A stretch of 64,000 bases of DNA, taken from NCBI RefSeq assembly GCF_001411555.2, contig NC_049901.1:44210802-44274801 (forward strand), in the 5' to 3' direction. Shown piece after piece: positions 22,362-35,580 of this stretch. A program made the translations under genes and the position numbers. The notes beneath the pieces were generated by a model, which ran no database searches, was not told the origin of the DNA, and was given only the letters and a program-made list of their open reading frames with translations. Within the stretch, counting starts at the first letter, position 1. Each line of letters starts with the position of its first letter. The stretch is from Juglans regia (Eukaryota; Streptophyta; Magnoliopsida; Fagales; Juglandaceae).

Positions 22362-22556
22362 GGTCGGTTTGGATATAAGAAGTATTCTATTTTATTTTAT
22401 TATTATAATTTTTTTAAATTTTCATATAAAATATAATAAAAATTCAATTTTTTCAAATTTCAAAACAATAATAATATTAAAAAATAATATTCTAATAATA
22501 TTTTATTCAATTTTTAACTTTCATCTCATTTCAACTTACTATCTAAACGGCACCAT
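22362..22556. mobile_element. MITE of the GTTTGGATA family
   Basis: Starts ggtttggatataagaag, ends cttactatctaaacggc, and has an AT-rich body (tattttattttattattata). It is essentially the inverted form of the element at 27343-27545, which begins gtggatagtgagttgagat and ends acttcttatatccaaac. Non-coding. Confidence 0.5.
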
Positions 22557-23551
22557 ATTTAATGTATTGGTCTTATACATGTACATGCGGGCCGGGTAAC
22601 CAGTACTAATACTACTCTATGCATATTGCATGCATTAACAATATTATAAGCTAGAGAGATCGAATTAAGATGCTACAAGACTAATTATGTGAATATATAT
22701 ACATGATATATATATATATTAATATATGGTTATAATGAGTCGAGGGTTGAATAATGCATGTACTGAAATTGTAGGACAATAACGACTCGAAAAAGGTACG
22801 TACTACCTTAGCTTTGTGGATATATAATTAATGAGCACATGCATGCAGACAACTTCCAAAAAAGTACATGTTTAATTTGTGTTCCCAACTTTGAGCTAAT
22901 TTACGGCCAACTTGCTCATCAAATTACTTTTATTTCAAATGCCATAAATGTACATTAATTTTAATTTATATATATTTATTTATAATTAATCAATAACAAA
23001 ACTTACGTGTTTGGAAAACGTGGGTCCAAATTATACTTTAATTTCTTTAAGTGGGTGAAGTACTTAATTAATTACGTACGTACTCCCTATAAATATTCTA
23101 TTCTATGTCTTGAGAGTGGTACTACTGGATCGGAGATCATGATTAACGACAAAATCATGAATTTTATGCTTTAAGCTTTATTGTAAGAGAAAGTTCAAAA
23201 CCAATGACGTCACTGGCATGCATGGTTGTTCCTTAATTTTCTTCCCTTAGCTAGCTAGGAAGTACTCATGTTGTCCCATTTTTGGAAAAACCTATATTAT
23301 ATATTGATCAATTACGTAAATAGTACTTTGAATAATCGTTCAGATCATTTAATTATAATAAAATTTAAAACCAATTAATTAATAATATATATCAGTAGTA
23401 CTGGTTTTTACTTAATTTTCTTTCCCTTGGAATTTGGAAATATTTAAAGCTTATATATGCCGATCGAATTACTTTGAATGATCGTACAAGTATTAGTTGA
23501 TTTATAATAAAATTTAAAAAATATCAACTGAAGATGATAAATTTAATTGAT

Positions 23552-23589
<38 letters not shown>

Positions 23590-25570
23590 GATGAGTACGT
23601 AGTACTGGTGGCCTGCGGGTGGGTGGGTGCACAAGAGCATTTACGAGGTTACTCGTTGATTGAAGCTAGTTAATTTGGCTGTTGCATGGGCTAGCTGCCT
23701 CCCAACTTCCAACAAGGCTATGAGAATTATTTTCATAGCTTTAATTGCAAACCCAGAAACAAAATTCTTCCCAAGTTGCAGCACTCGCCTGCAGTACAAT
23801 TTCGCCAATCATGCTCGATCTCACATGTTAGCTAGCCCAAATTGTAATGTTTTGTTTCTTTATTTGGGCCTGAGGCCCATACGCCCGAATTCTTGTTTTT
23901 TGTATTAGTAGTTGGAAACCGATAGCTAGGCGATTAATAGTCACAAAATATTACTAGTAGTCGCTTCCTTAATTATTAAAAAAAAATAATGATTAGTAAC
24001 TTTAATAATTTCTAATCCAAGTCGATTCGATAAAGATCTCTTGAAATTCTTGTATGAACTCTAAGGGCATGAGCGGGAGAGAGTTATAATATGAAGATTA
24101 TGAGTTCTACATTAACATGCATCTTCTATAATATCGATCTTTTTGTTACTCTAATTCTTAGAACAATAATTCTTAAGAAACCCTAATTTAATTTGTTAAA
24201 ATCAAGTACAAATCTATAATACTTAGAGTACATACTAGCTAGGTATTTAAAAGTGTAGTGACATTTTATTTTCCATGCATAGGTTATTGCAAGGTAATTG
24301 TTGTCTTTGTAAAAATGTTTCCTAAATCTCTTAGGGTTGGAGTGAAATGAAATATTAAAGGAAAAATCTCATTTCCAATCTCAAACTATATATCTAAGGT
24401 AATTTTACGCCATGCATCACAAATTATCAAAATTGACACATTAATTGGATGATCATGATCTTAACTACCAAATACTTATATATAATCCTTTATATATAGT
24501 ACTCTCGTTCAAGTACTGATCTAACCATTGGATGGATAAAAATATCATGTGATGTGGCATGCACAATCTTGATCAGTAGATCTAATCCTTTGTACACCCA
24601 CAAAAGCTTAATGAGGCAATGGAGTCGTGAGCTCACGTCTCGATCCCATGAGGAAGAGAAAACTCATCAATTTGGTTTCAAAGTATATATGTTGATGACC
24701 ATATTGTAAATAAATAGCTGTCATGCATACACCCGGCCACGTTTAGAAATTATCTACCACGTACAAGAGATCATCATCATCATCTAGTACTTCACTGAAT
24801 GCTGCATGGAGTTTTGATGATGATCTATCTGAGATATCTTGGTAACTTTGCTTAACATACACACTTGTTCTGAGAGTAGTACTAGCTGTTCTTTGTCTTT
24901 GTACCAAAGGAAACAAGTTGGTGAGTGCAGGTGCAGTAGTACTACATACTCTATTAATATATTGTGGTAGCATGAGATGAGGAAGCTGGTGAGACTTCTT
25001 GAATACCAACTCATGATCTAGGACTACTTTCTCCCTCAAGTACCTTAGTAATTAATCTCTGTTTTCTCTGCTGTGATTTTATAAGAAAAGAAACTAGTTA
25101 ACGTCCAAAATTAGGTAAGAAATTGATGGCTCTATAATCAGTTGCACTATCTTTGGAATTGGTGCAGTACGTAGTAGATAGATAATCTTGGAAAGTTATG
25201 GTGTCAATTTGAAACCAAAAGCAATGCATTTTCCATATATATTCTACTAACAAATATCTTACATTTTGCATTAATCCAAATTATCAATACTAAACCATTG
25301 CACCGTTCAACTTTGACCTTTAAAGTAAATAAAAATGAATAGAAATAGGTGGCGTGACACGACCTTAACACTTACTCCATCTTAATATATAATGACGCGT
25401 CACATGAAATCTTGATAGTTGAATAGTCATGTACTGCTTAGAAACCTTAGCATAATGTGTTTGAGGGAAACAAAACCTTGCAAACTCTGGATAATGTTTT
25501 TTCAATTAGAGATACAAAATAGAAGGTGACATCCATTCCAAGGTGAACTAGTCATGCATAATAAAAGGGT

Positions 25571-25674
25571 AATGCTGGGCATCAGCCGGAAGCTACAGCA
25601 CACCCTTCAGAAATTTTTTTTTTTTTCTTCAACTCAACACGGTGTGTTGAGGATGTAGGCTGATGTTTTTCATT
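25571..25674. mobile_element. Small foldback MITE (AATG...CATCAGCC ends)
   Basis: Left AATGCTGGGCATCAGCC matches the reverse complement of the right end, AATGAAAAACATCAGCC. The inner parts also pair (cagcacacc with ggtgtgttg). About 104 bp. The terminal AATGCT(A/G)GG also occurs at the ends of the 361-bp foldback at 9235. Confidence 0.6.
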
Positions 25675-26254
25675 TCTCATAATAAAATTGTGATACTATC
25701 ATCATATTATAAGGATAAGAGTAGGTAGTATATGGAATTCTATATTGCTTCAGAATAAGAATATAGGTCATATGGTTTTGATTTTCTATTACGACGTTAC
25801 AAAAATGAAAAATGTTAAAATTGTTAAGATTTTTGTTAGTATATGTCTGTCTACGAATTGACATGGCACTCTATGTATCAAACATTGAAGTGAGATTATA
25901 CTAAATTATATTTTAAAAAAAAATTAAAGAAAAAATAAAAAACTATACTAAAAATGAGATTATGATTATCGTGCTACACAACAACCCCTCTTTGAAAAAT
26001 TGGTCGTCCCACAATCACATCCTTGAATGAGAGAGGTGGTAGCCACACGAGGGAGCACCTCCATTTGGTGGACAAGTGGGTTGTGTGGCGCACCCTCTTG
26101 TTGCATAGCCATCACTCTAGTTTTAGTCATTTATTTAATTTTAAAATAAATATCTTTTGAAAAATCCATCAAGATATATGATTGTATGTCAATGTCAATC
26201 CAGTAGACAACGACACATGAATTATTGAGGTGAGTTTGTAAGATGGATAATATT

Positions 26255-26403
26255 AACTCATTGAGAGTGAGTATCAGTTTTTGAGAAAATATTTTTTAAT
26301 GAATTTTTGATTTTTTTAAATATTTAAAAAAATTTTAAAAATTTTAAAAAAATTTTAAAAAATTATACATTCAGTACCCACTCTCAATAAATTTTTTGGT
26401 ATC
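26255..26403. mobile_element. Small foldback MITE (TTGAGAGTG ends)
   Basis: Left actcattgagagtgagtat pairs with right tacccactctcaataaa. The AT-rich arms between them also pair (aaatattt with its complement). About 149 bp, non-coding. Confidence 0.55.
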
Positions 26404-27342
26404 ATTTTCCTTGTAAGATACAAATTTAGACGGCCTTGATCAGCTTGACTTCCTACATCAATGGGACCCACATTTAGCCGACCCAACACCCAACGTCCCA
26501 ACAGTTACAGAAACAATAAATTATTAATATAAACAAATAAATCGAAACAATTGACATTTTAGTAATTCCAAGAAATAATTAAAGGATTTAATAAATACCT
26601 AAAAAATCTAAGAAATAATAAAGAAATCCCAGTCAGAGCGATTTGTCTTGTTCTCTTTGTTGTACACTCGCACGTGACTTCCTCTTCATCTCATGGGCCC
26701 GCATTCCTGGGTATGACACACAACTAAAGCCAGCTCACCACAATTTCGGTAATCATTTTGTGGGCCCAGTACTACGTGTTTCCACATCGTTAATTTCTTA
26801 ATTACTAAAATATCCTTCCAATATTATCACTAGTCGAATCATGTATATATTATGAATTTATTTTATGTATTTATAAGTCTTTTATTTTAGACTCTTAAAA
26901 TTTTTGAAAATTTCAAAAAATCCAATTCTAATAAAATTTATTTATCCAGAATATTTGGCCTATCATTAATCCATAAGTCTCGGCTTAAAGTCAAAATAGT
27001 AGCTGGCGATTTGTGAAAAAATAATTCTTCTTATTAATTATTATTTATTATTTTACATTCTATAAAAAAAATAAATACAAAATGGATGATAAAGTAGAAG
27101 CTTATAAAATATCTAAATTGTCAAGACTCAGGGCATGGCCGGATCAAATGGATGGAGCATTTTATGCACTTTGTTAATACAAGCAATGGATGGGACAAAG
27201 TTGGGCTACAAAGCATACAAGAAGGTGCCTACTTTTGGTGCTAACTAGTTAAATTTACACTTCCATGCCAAAAATAAAATGCGACAAGAGAATTAATTAT
27301 TTAGCTTTCCCAAGAACCAATTTGAGATGGATAGTAAACGTC

Positions 27343-27660
27343 GCGTGGATAGTGAGTTGAGATAAAAATTAAAAATTAAATAAAATAATATTATATTTTA
27401 ATATTATTAATTTTTTATAAGTATTTTTTAATATTATTATTATTTTAAAATTTTAAAAAGTTAGAATTATTTATTATATTTTATATGAAAATTTAAAAAA
27501 ATTATAATGATGAAATAAGATGAAACACTTCTTATATCCAAACAGGACAAGACTACGTTTGGATAGTGAAATAATCTCAAATGATATGTGAATAGTAATA
27601 AAAAAATAATAATAAAATATTAAATAATAATAAAATATTCACTCAACTACACAAACACAA
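27343..27660. mobile_element. Two adjacent MITEs of the GTTTGGATA family
   Basis: 27343-27545 runs from gcgtggatagtgagttgaga to acttcttatatccaaaca. A second copy at about 27553-27660 begins acgtttggatagtgaaataa and ends cactcaactacacaaac. Both have AT-rich non-coding cores. They sit head to tail only a few bases apart. Confidence 0.45.
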
Positions 27661-28060
27661 CCTAAAATATCTTGACTAATCTCACGTTGAGACTCGAGCC
27701 GTTATGAAAAACATAACTTTCACAATGACATAACAGAACTTGATTTAAAAAAAAAAAACTTAATTTTTAGAAGCTAAATTCTATATTGTTAGTTATATAG
27801 AGTGTATTTGATACACGAGATTACGAAATACTACTATTTAATACCCACTAAAATAAACAACTCCATATAAAAAGTTAATTAAAAAGGATAGTTTTGTGAT
27901 TTTGAATGCCCGACTGTCTGTCCCTCTCTAAAATTATGATTATCTGTCCGCACTGGAATTCCCTCCTGGTCCTCCGTAACGTTCCAAAAATAAAATAAAG
28001 AAAAAGAAAATTTAAAAAAGAAATAAAAATTTGTAACGATCCCAAAAGTTGAAATTTTTT

Positions 28061-28739
28061 TCTAACAAATTCAACTCCTGTCCCCTGCACCATTTCTTCT
28101 ACACCCCAAAAAAGCCCACCTCAGGCTCAGACCCACCCATTTTCTGCTAATTATCTCCAATATTTCAAACCTTAATTACATATTCCTTGTGTTTCGGGTT
28201 CCCTTGATGCTTGTAATCCTCTCTCTCTCTTTATAATCTGCTGCAAATAATCCCATTTCTTTTATTAGTATTTTCTTTTTCGTGTGTTCCTGAGACAAAA
28301 CCCATAACTTTTCTGTGTTGTTTTGTAGGATTAGTTACTGGGTATTGTTTTCGTTCCTGTTTCTTCCAGTTTTCTCGCCATTTTATTCACTTTCCCTTCT
28401 CTGGGTCTCTATTGTTGTTTTTGCATATTCTAAAGCCGATTTGCAAAACAGATTAAAATGGATCTTTTTCAGCGGTAAAAAAGGGACTTTCATGGATGAT
28501 CTATGACCAATGTAAAGGTTTTGGTGACAATTTCTTGAGCCCGACTCTTCTCACACCAAAATCTGAAACACCCATTTGAAGACAACCCAAAATTTCCCTT
28601 TTCAACCTCTCAGGCTCCCAAATTAGATCATTTCATGGTTTCAATCTCGTGGGGTTTCGTCATTTGACAAGGTCCTATCGAACCTCTCTCTGTCTCTCTG
28701 TGTGTTTCTTTCTGGATCTATCCCCATTAACCCGAAGAA
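28061..28739 (+). promoter_or_regulatory. Probable promoter/5'UTR of the TBC gene
   Basis: The stretch shifts from AT-rich to CT-rich (ctctctctct at 28219, ctctctctgtctctctgtgt at 28686), as is common in plant 5'UTRs. No strong TATA box was picked out. The frame at 28315-28506 is a possible upstream ORF with no recognised motif. Confidence 0.4.
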
Positions 28740-31700
28740 ATGTATGGAACTCAAAGTAAGAGAGACCTTGCCTTAGAACTTCGATCCCAAATACCAATCT
28801 TGAGGCCCAGCATCCATGCCAGGAGGGCGAACCTCACTGTAAAGTTTCAAGATCTTTATGGTTTCACAGTAGAAGGGAATGTGGACGATGTCAATGTGTT
28901 GAATGAGGTGAGGGAGAAGGTGAGACGCCAGGGCAGGGTTTGGTGGGCATTGGAGGCCAGCAAAGGAGCCAATTGGTACTTGCAGCCTTCTATCTCCGAG
29001 AACCAATCCCTCAAGGCTTCGCTTAAGTTATCAGCTTTGGCAAACGCCGTAACTTTAAAGAGGCTCATTAGGAAGGGAATTCCGCCGGTTCTCAGGCCCA
29101 AAGTGTGGTTTTCACTTTCCGGGGCAGCGAAGAAGAAATCCACGGTGCCGGAGAGCTATTACAATGACTTGACCAAGGCGGTCGAGGGGAAGGTCACCCC
29201 TGCCACGAGGCAGATTGATCATGTGAGTGCATTAGGCTTTTGTGCATTGCAATTGGTGATTGTGACAAGTGGAAGAATTGGTTGATTGGATTCCCTAATT
29301 GATTATTGACGTTGTAGATTCAATGCATATATTGCTATAGGTTCTTTTTGAAAGATAAGTAATTTGCATTGATCTAGTACTATTTGCTTATACGCAAGTT
29401 TATGAATTTTAGTTTGAGGCTGATTTGGCGATCGTAGAGAATGGTTGGGAAGTCTTAGTTTGCAGCACGTTTTTGAAACGAATGTATTGCAAAATTCTCC
29501 ATTATTTTCTGCTAATGTTGGTAGTTGCATACATTGTCCATTCATAACAGATTTTGATGATTTGAAAATTCAAGTCTGGATTTGCAATAGGTGGCCTCAT
29601 CTCTAGAAAACACATTAATTTTTCAAAGACGAATTGTGTGGGGGGCAGTCGATTTCTAAATAGATGCAAAATATTATTTTGGGTTTATTTACTATTATTT
29701 TTATTTTATTCTTGGAAATGAGAATCTTGGCCGCTTTTAAATTCTTTGGATGAACAGAAATGTCTTCTTGTTCATTCATGACGTTTTATAATTTTTTTTC
29801 ATTCGGAAGTGATTTGTGTTGATAGGGTCATTGTTGTATTTTGATGAGTGTTTTTTTTTCCGGCCTTTCTTTCTTCTGAATGAACTTCTCAACTCATCGA
29901 CTTTGGAGAGAGGGAGTACCACTGAGACTAAAAGTATTCAATGCCTTGATGTCATGATTTTGAAACATCTTAATTGATGTTGGTCATTAACCAGCCTTGT
30001 GTTTGAGTACCATGAAGAAGTGAGATTGTATACAGTAAATTCCTATACATCCAAGGTTTAGCCTTTGCTAAAGTTTTTTGCTGGTTGTATTATTTTCAAG
30101 GTCCATGTAATCAAATTTCTCGTACTGCAAACGTAAAGGCCCACATTCAAAGGGGCATCAATTATATACCATGTTTGTATTGCTGTTTAATATCTTTTAC
30201 TGTTCTATACTTTTTATATGCGTGCAGGACCTACCGCGAACTTTCCCCGGTCACCCCTGGTTGGACACTCCAGAGGGTCATGCTGCTCTCCGACGTGTTC
30301 TTGTAGGATATTCTTTCCGTGATTCTGATGTTGGTTACTGTCAGGTGAGGTTTGCTCTCTCCTAGACCTGGACAGAAATATCTGTCTTGACTTCATCCAT
30401 GTATAATGATATGATGCCTCAAAAAACGTGTTATTGAAGTGTTTGTGTCAAACAAGATATTTTACAAACTAATTATATTTTAAAGCATCCCCCATGTTAT
30501 TTGTTTCACAGCACTAAGTTGAATAGTGTTCCAGATTAATGCATATATAGAGTTGGTACGTTTTAATAGACTTATTCCTTCATCACGTTGTGAAGGTTCA
30601 TGTTAATCTAGATTTATAGTCTTTGAAAAATCAGAGTGCATAGTCATCATGGATCTCAATTTGATTTTTCCCATATCCCTTCTGGCACGTCCCTTGGAAT
30701 TGTACCTTTAATTTGAATCATTTCAATTCATTCAAACACAATTGCCTCTTTCTTTATCACCTTTTACACGTCCATTTGATGATATATATTATCAAAAAAT
30801 AAAAATAAAATAATTGTGTCTATTAATTTCTTACTTATAAAAAAATAATAATAATTGTGTCTGTCTTGCTGCATTTTATTCTCAATCATCACATCATCTT
30901 ACCAACTCTACCTTTTACTGCAAAAGCGTGATTGCTTTGTTCCCATCATTTAAATACGGTGAATTTTACTGATGACGTAATAATTATGATATACTTCAGG
31001 CAAACCTCTTTCTTGGCGCTAATTTCTTTGGCTACTATTTGTTATGAATTGTCTTGCATCTTTACCTATAAAAAAAATAAATTTCATTGCATCTTCTTGA
31101 TGATTGAGGTCTGGAGCGTCAAAACTGTTTCTCTTAGGCATCTAGTAGTAATCAACTTTGACACCAAGATCAATTTAAGTCCCATTTCGATAATTGAATA
31201 TGTTTGATATCTAACCAGGATAATCTACTTTTTATTTAATGCTTGTTATTCTTGGTGCAGGGCTTAAATTATGTCGCAGCATTACTGTTGCTTGTGATGA
31301 AAACGGAAGAAGATGCATTTTGGATGCTGGCTGTCCTCTTGGAAAATGTACTAGTTAATGACTGCTATACAACCAACTTGTCAGGATGCCATGTCGAACA
31401 AAGAGTATTTAAAGATTTACTTTCTAAACAGTGCCCAAGGTACTTTGCTTTTAATAACTTGATGGATATTTCCTTTATTTCCTTGTTAATACCTTTCAGC
31501 ATTGGAAAATATTAAAATTCAGGATAGCCGCTCATTTAGAAGCATTGGATTTTGATGTCTCGCTTGTTGCCACTGAGTGGTTCCTATGCCTTTTTTCTAA
31601 GAGCTTGCCATCAGAGGTTAGAAGAATTCTCTCTGTCTCTCTGTCTCTCTCTCCCTCCCCCATTCTTCCCTCTCTCTCATATGTGCTTTAGTTAATTAAG

Positions 31701-32671
31701 ATTGTTTCCATAACTAACTGCTACGAATTCTTCTGTTCGGCTCTTTTTTAGACGACTCTGCGGGTATGGGATGTCCTTTTCTATGAGGGGGCAAAGGTTC
31801 TGTTTCATGTGGCTTTGGCAATGTTTAAGGTGTCACTGCTTATCCTTTAGGCTCTTAGCATTTCCTCCGTTGCTTAGTTAAGCTTTCTCTTTTACTCACT
31901 GTTGACTAGAATGACTTAAACAGCATACATCATTTTGCTAAGGTTGTTGAAGTTGTGATTTGCAAATGCAGATGAAAGAGGAGGAGTTGCTTCTAACTCA
32001 TCATGTTGGTGATGTAATTAACATATTGCAGAGAACCACTCATCACCTTTTTGATCCTGATGAATTACTAACGGTAAAAAATTCTTTGCCTACTCTCTTT
32101 TGAGTTGCCATGTTTTTCCAAGTTCCCCCCCGCCTACATCATTTTCCAGAGATGCAGAGGGGAAAACTTGAAAGTATATCAGTGAAATCCTTTCTTCTTT
32201 TGCACAGCAGTTATGGTACTGGTCAACAATTTGGAATGAATAATTACTCTTTTTTTTTGTAAGCTTGAACAAATTACCATATTAGAGATTTTAGCAAACC
32301 AGAATGGACACTGATGATAAGATTTTGCATCAGATAAAGTTCTCTTGTTTCGTGTGGAAACGGCTGCTTTGTGTGTTGGCTTAAACATTTCCAATCATCT
32401 TCGCTATGTTGCGTTGTAGTATCAACCACCTACTTCCCGTGTTTTAGGGCTTACTACTTTGAAAACATTAGAAATTTACTGAAAAAAATGCTACTAAAAA
32501 AGTGCTGATATCTCTTTTAATAATCTGATGTTGCAGGTGGCATTTGATAAGATCGGTTCTATGACAACCAACACTATTTTTAAGCAAAGGAAAAAACAAG
32601 AACCAGCAGTAATGGCAGAGCTTGATCAAAGATTAAGACGGCTAAATTCCATCAAATTGGATGATAAATAA
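28740..32671 (+). CDS. TBC-domain Rab GTPase-activating protein
   Basis: Seven exons: 28740-29222, 30228-30344, 31261-31439, 31523-31616, 31752-31829, 31972-32073, 32537-32671. All have GT/AG borders and consistent phases, giving 395 residues (MYGTQSKRDL to LNSIKLDDK). The TBC domain spans about residues 100-330. It has RPKVWFSLSG, the arginine finger in IDHDLPRTFPGH (Arg165, IxxDxxR) and the glutamine finger in YCQGLNY (Gln200, YxQ); later landmarks are WLC.FSKSLPSE and RVWDVLFYEG. Both catalytic fingers are intact, so it should stimulate GTP hydrolysis on a Rab in membrane traffic. The N-terminal 90 residues are specific to a plant subgroup of TBC proteins. The target Rab cannot be told from sequence. 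The exon 1/2 junction falls within the arginine-finger motif. Confidence 0.95.
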
Positions 32672-35580
32672 AAGATTGCTGTTGATAATACGAAGTTACG
32701 TCCTTTTTGCATTCCCCTCAAGGGAAGGATCAAGCATTGGGAGTGACTGTTAATGTTGTGGGTGAGGAATGTAAATTTCAAATTGTTACATTATATACAG
32801 TTAATAACATCAAAATGCAGGGCGTAGTTTAATTATCTCCTGCCCTTAAGTTTTGCCTTGGTGTTTGGTTGTGCTTGTAATTGTTACTTGAATCGAACTT
32901 AGTTTCCTCTTAAGAAGTTTTTTGATGGTACGTCCTTGACTCCTCAAGAGGCGGTAAGTTCGGTTGCCCAATGACCAACTTGTGTAAATTTTCTAGTGAT
33001 TTTGTGTCGTATCTATTATCCTTGATCAATTCTAGGGGCCAACTTATAATGAAATGAGTGAAGATTAGTCATTTCATCAAGATATTGCTAAACCCATCTA
33101 CTTGAGCTTCTTCGCATAATCTTAACGGTTGGATAAAATAGATAAGAACTGGTGACATGATACAATAATTAGATCTCCCCCTCCCCCCCCAAAAAGAAAA
33201 AGATAAAGTTCAATTACAATATAATTTTGGGGATCATAACCCGTGTGTGTCCAATAAAAGAAATCTTGAGTAACAAGATCTTAGGAAGGGCTATCACACC
33301 GGTGTGTGTTAGCAACCCTTTGAGCGAGCAAGCAAGCTCATGCCATTGAGTTTGCACTTCGAGAAACATGAATAGAATTACAATGCCGCTTTAATTTGCG
33401 ATCACCGTTTTATATGCATTGATCAAAGTACAGCCACAGAGATGGATGTACATTGGTATCTTTAATACTGTTATGTATGATCTATTAATTGTGATCTATA
33501 AAAGTATCTTTAGTTGTGAATTTAATTGTGTAATCTCTTTGTGACTAAAATATTTTTCTACTCTTATATTCGCGTCGGTGAGATAAAGAATATGTACATA
33601 TGATGTGTTTTATAATTGTGTAAATGGGACCTATTTATCTTTGATTATAGCAGGGAATGTACGAGGGCCACACGCCTGATGAACATATTTGAGTTAGAAA
33701 GAGGAGACTCGGTAGAGAAGAGACTTCTCCCCTTCCTCAGAGTGATGATCAGCTGATATGGGGTTAAACTCAAATCAAATGAGATGTAAAAGGGTGAGAG
33801 GAAGCAAAAGTTGATTGGCTGTAGTGTTTGTTTTGCCATCGTATTGATATCATATTAGGATTGATTAAAAAGCCAACTTGAATTGATGAGGCTTTGCTTC
33901 TGGGTAGGGGTAGGCATGGCACAGGTGACAGGAAAATGATCCATGCAAATGCCAAATAGTAATAAGTTATATGTAGGCAAGGTAACTTTCTTAAATCCAT
34001 AACCACGGCAATCGAGTTATATTTTTTTGATAAATGTATTAGGTAAGTATCGTATAATCATTTTAAAAAAATAAATAAATATGAGATTTATATAAAATAA
34101 AAATTAATTTTTTAATAATATATTTTATTTTTTTAAATAACGATATTTACACGATGCATGACATGACAGGAAGAGGCACTCCAAAGCAACTTATTCTGAT
34201 GCCAAATCCCTTTATGACAGGAAGAGGGAGGCCTTGAACATTTTTCACATCACCTCCCGGCTCACAGCCACTCTATCCCTTCCTTTTTCCCCTACTCAAG
34301 TTGTTTTGAGGCAGGGTTGCAATGATTATGACAGTAGTCCTTGTCACAACTTGATTGTTCAGGGCAACAGTAATGGAAAAAGAAAAGAAAATTCTTGTCA
34401 CAAACAAGTTTGATTAAACTTTTTACCACAGAAAAGGGTGGAATGAGACATGCTTAACTATATAAATCGAGTATCACTTTTACTAGTCTTGTTGAAGTAA
34501 TAATGTGTTAAACAGACATTAGAAAAAGGCCCCATATCAAGACAAACCACTTCAGCACCAAAAAGCAGTGTATTAGGTAAATAGAAAATTGAGTACTCTC
34601 TAGGTGATTATGTTCCATCTTACAGTCATGCCCCCTTGCAGCTTTTTGGTGTAATATAAACATCTTTTCTCTTTCTTTGTTTGCTGATAACTTTTGATGT
34701 CAGCATTGTTTGGGATTTGATTAAATCTCAAAAAACTTTGACTAAATAACAAAAAATAGCTATTTTAACAACATATAACCGAATGATGAGCAATTTAAAG
34801 ATTCTACAAATCAATATTTCTAAGCATTTTAGAATCAACAAAATCAATAAATTAAGTCAAGATTTTGATGATGAACCGAGAACTCTTGAAGAAATCTTTA
34901 AAATAAAAGCCACTATAATCTCCATGAATGACCGCTTCCATTCTGTGACATGGCAGCTTAGAAATCCAACCTCTTCAACAGTTTTGGCATTAGAACTTAC
35001 AAACAACAATCCTAGAACACAATGTATAAAATAGTATAAAACATTTTTTTTTTTAAAGTGAGCTCGATCGTAATGCAAGTCACGATTTTTGCTGACGGGG
35101 AGGAGTCTAGTGCGCATCCGGTGAAGTTGCTTGAATTTTGGCTGGACATTAGTGTCTCATATCTGTGGCACAAGAGTCTAGCGAACTTGCAATCTTTTGG
35201 GGGTTTTTGTTACAAGTTCAACCTATACACTGCGCATCCTATTTACAACTCTCGACTAAAAATCTTGTCACTGAGTATGTGCCAATTCAATAAGCTTTAC
35301 ATTAATAGAAGGAATACCGGACAATGTACTGAGATTATGCAGTACAAAACTCGAGCATCAAGCCAGACTCACATTATGACACTATTGAAGTTTGAGAGAA
35401 TTGTGTACAACTATTGTAGTGTATATGAACAAACAAAAGGCAACTGAACGACGGAACTCACATTCTCATACAGAAATTCAATAACATATATGTTCAAAAA
35501 AATGGTTTCAATCAATGCAAATGAACAGAATCCGAAAATGACCTCTTAAATATAAATTAAAAGGCTCAACAAATCCTCCC
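32672..35580. other. 3' flank and intergenic region between TBC and FLA genes
   Basis: No supported gene. 34035-34160 is AT-rich with weak inverted ends (gtaagtatcgtataatca and cgatatttacacgatgc), a possible decayed MITE. The frame at 35058-35447 (+), 129 codons, has no motif I recognise and overlaps the probable 3'UTR side of the FLA gene. Confidence 0.35.

Larger units (their letters stand above)
20211..28060. other. Large gene-poor AT-rich intergenic region
   Basis: No gene is supported. It holds (GA)n at 20549-20575, a palindromic catacata/tatgtatg block at about 20670-20700, a (CCGG)n palindrome at 21024-21041, long (TA)n tracts (21557-21590, 23560-23582), and MITEs listed separately (22362, 25571, 26255, 27343, 27553). 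The frame at 24743-25039 (-) starts with TTG and has no recognised motif. Confidence 0.4.

Noticed and set aside
24743..25039. 98-codon minus-strand ORF with acidic C-terminus
   Set aside because: Opens with TTG, has no recognised domain, splice or promoter support.
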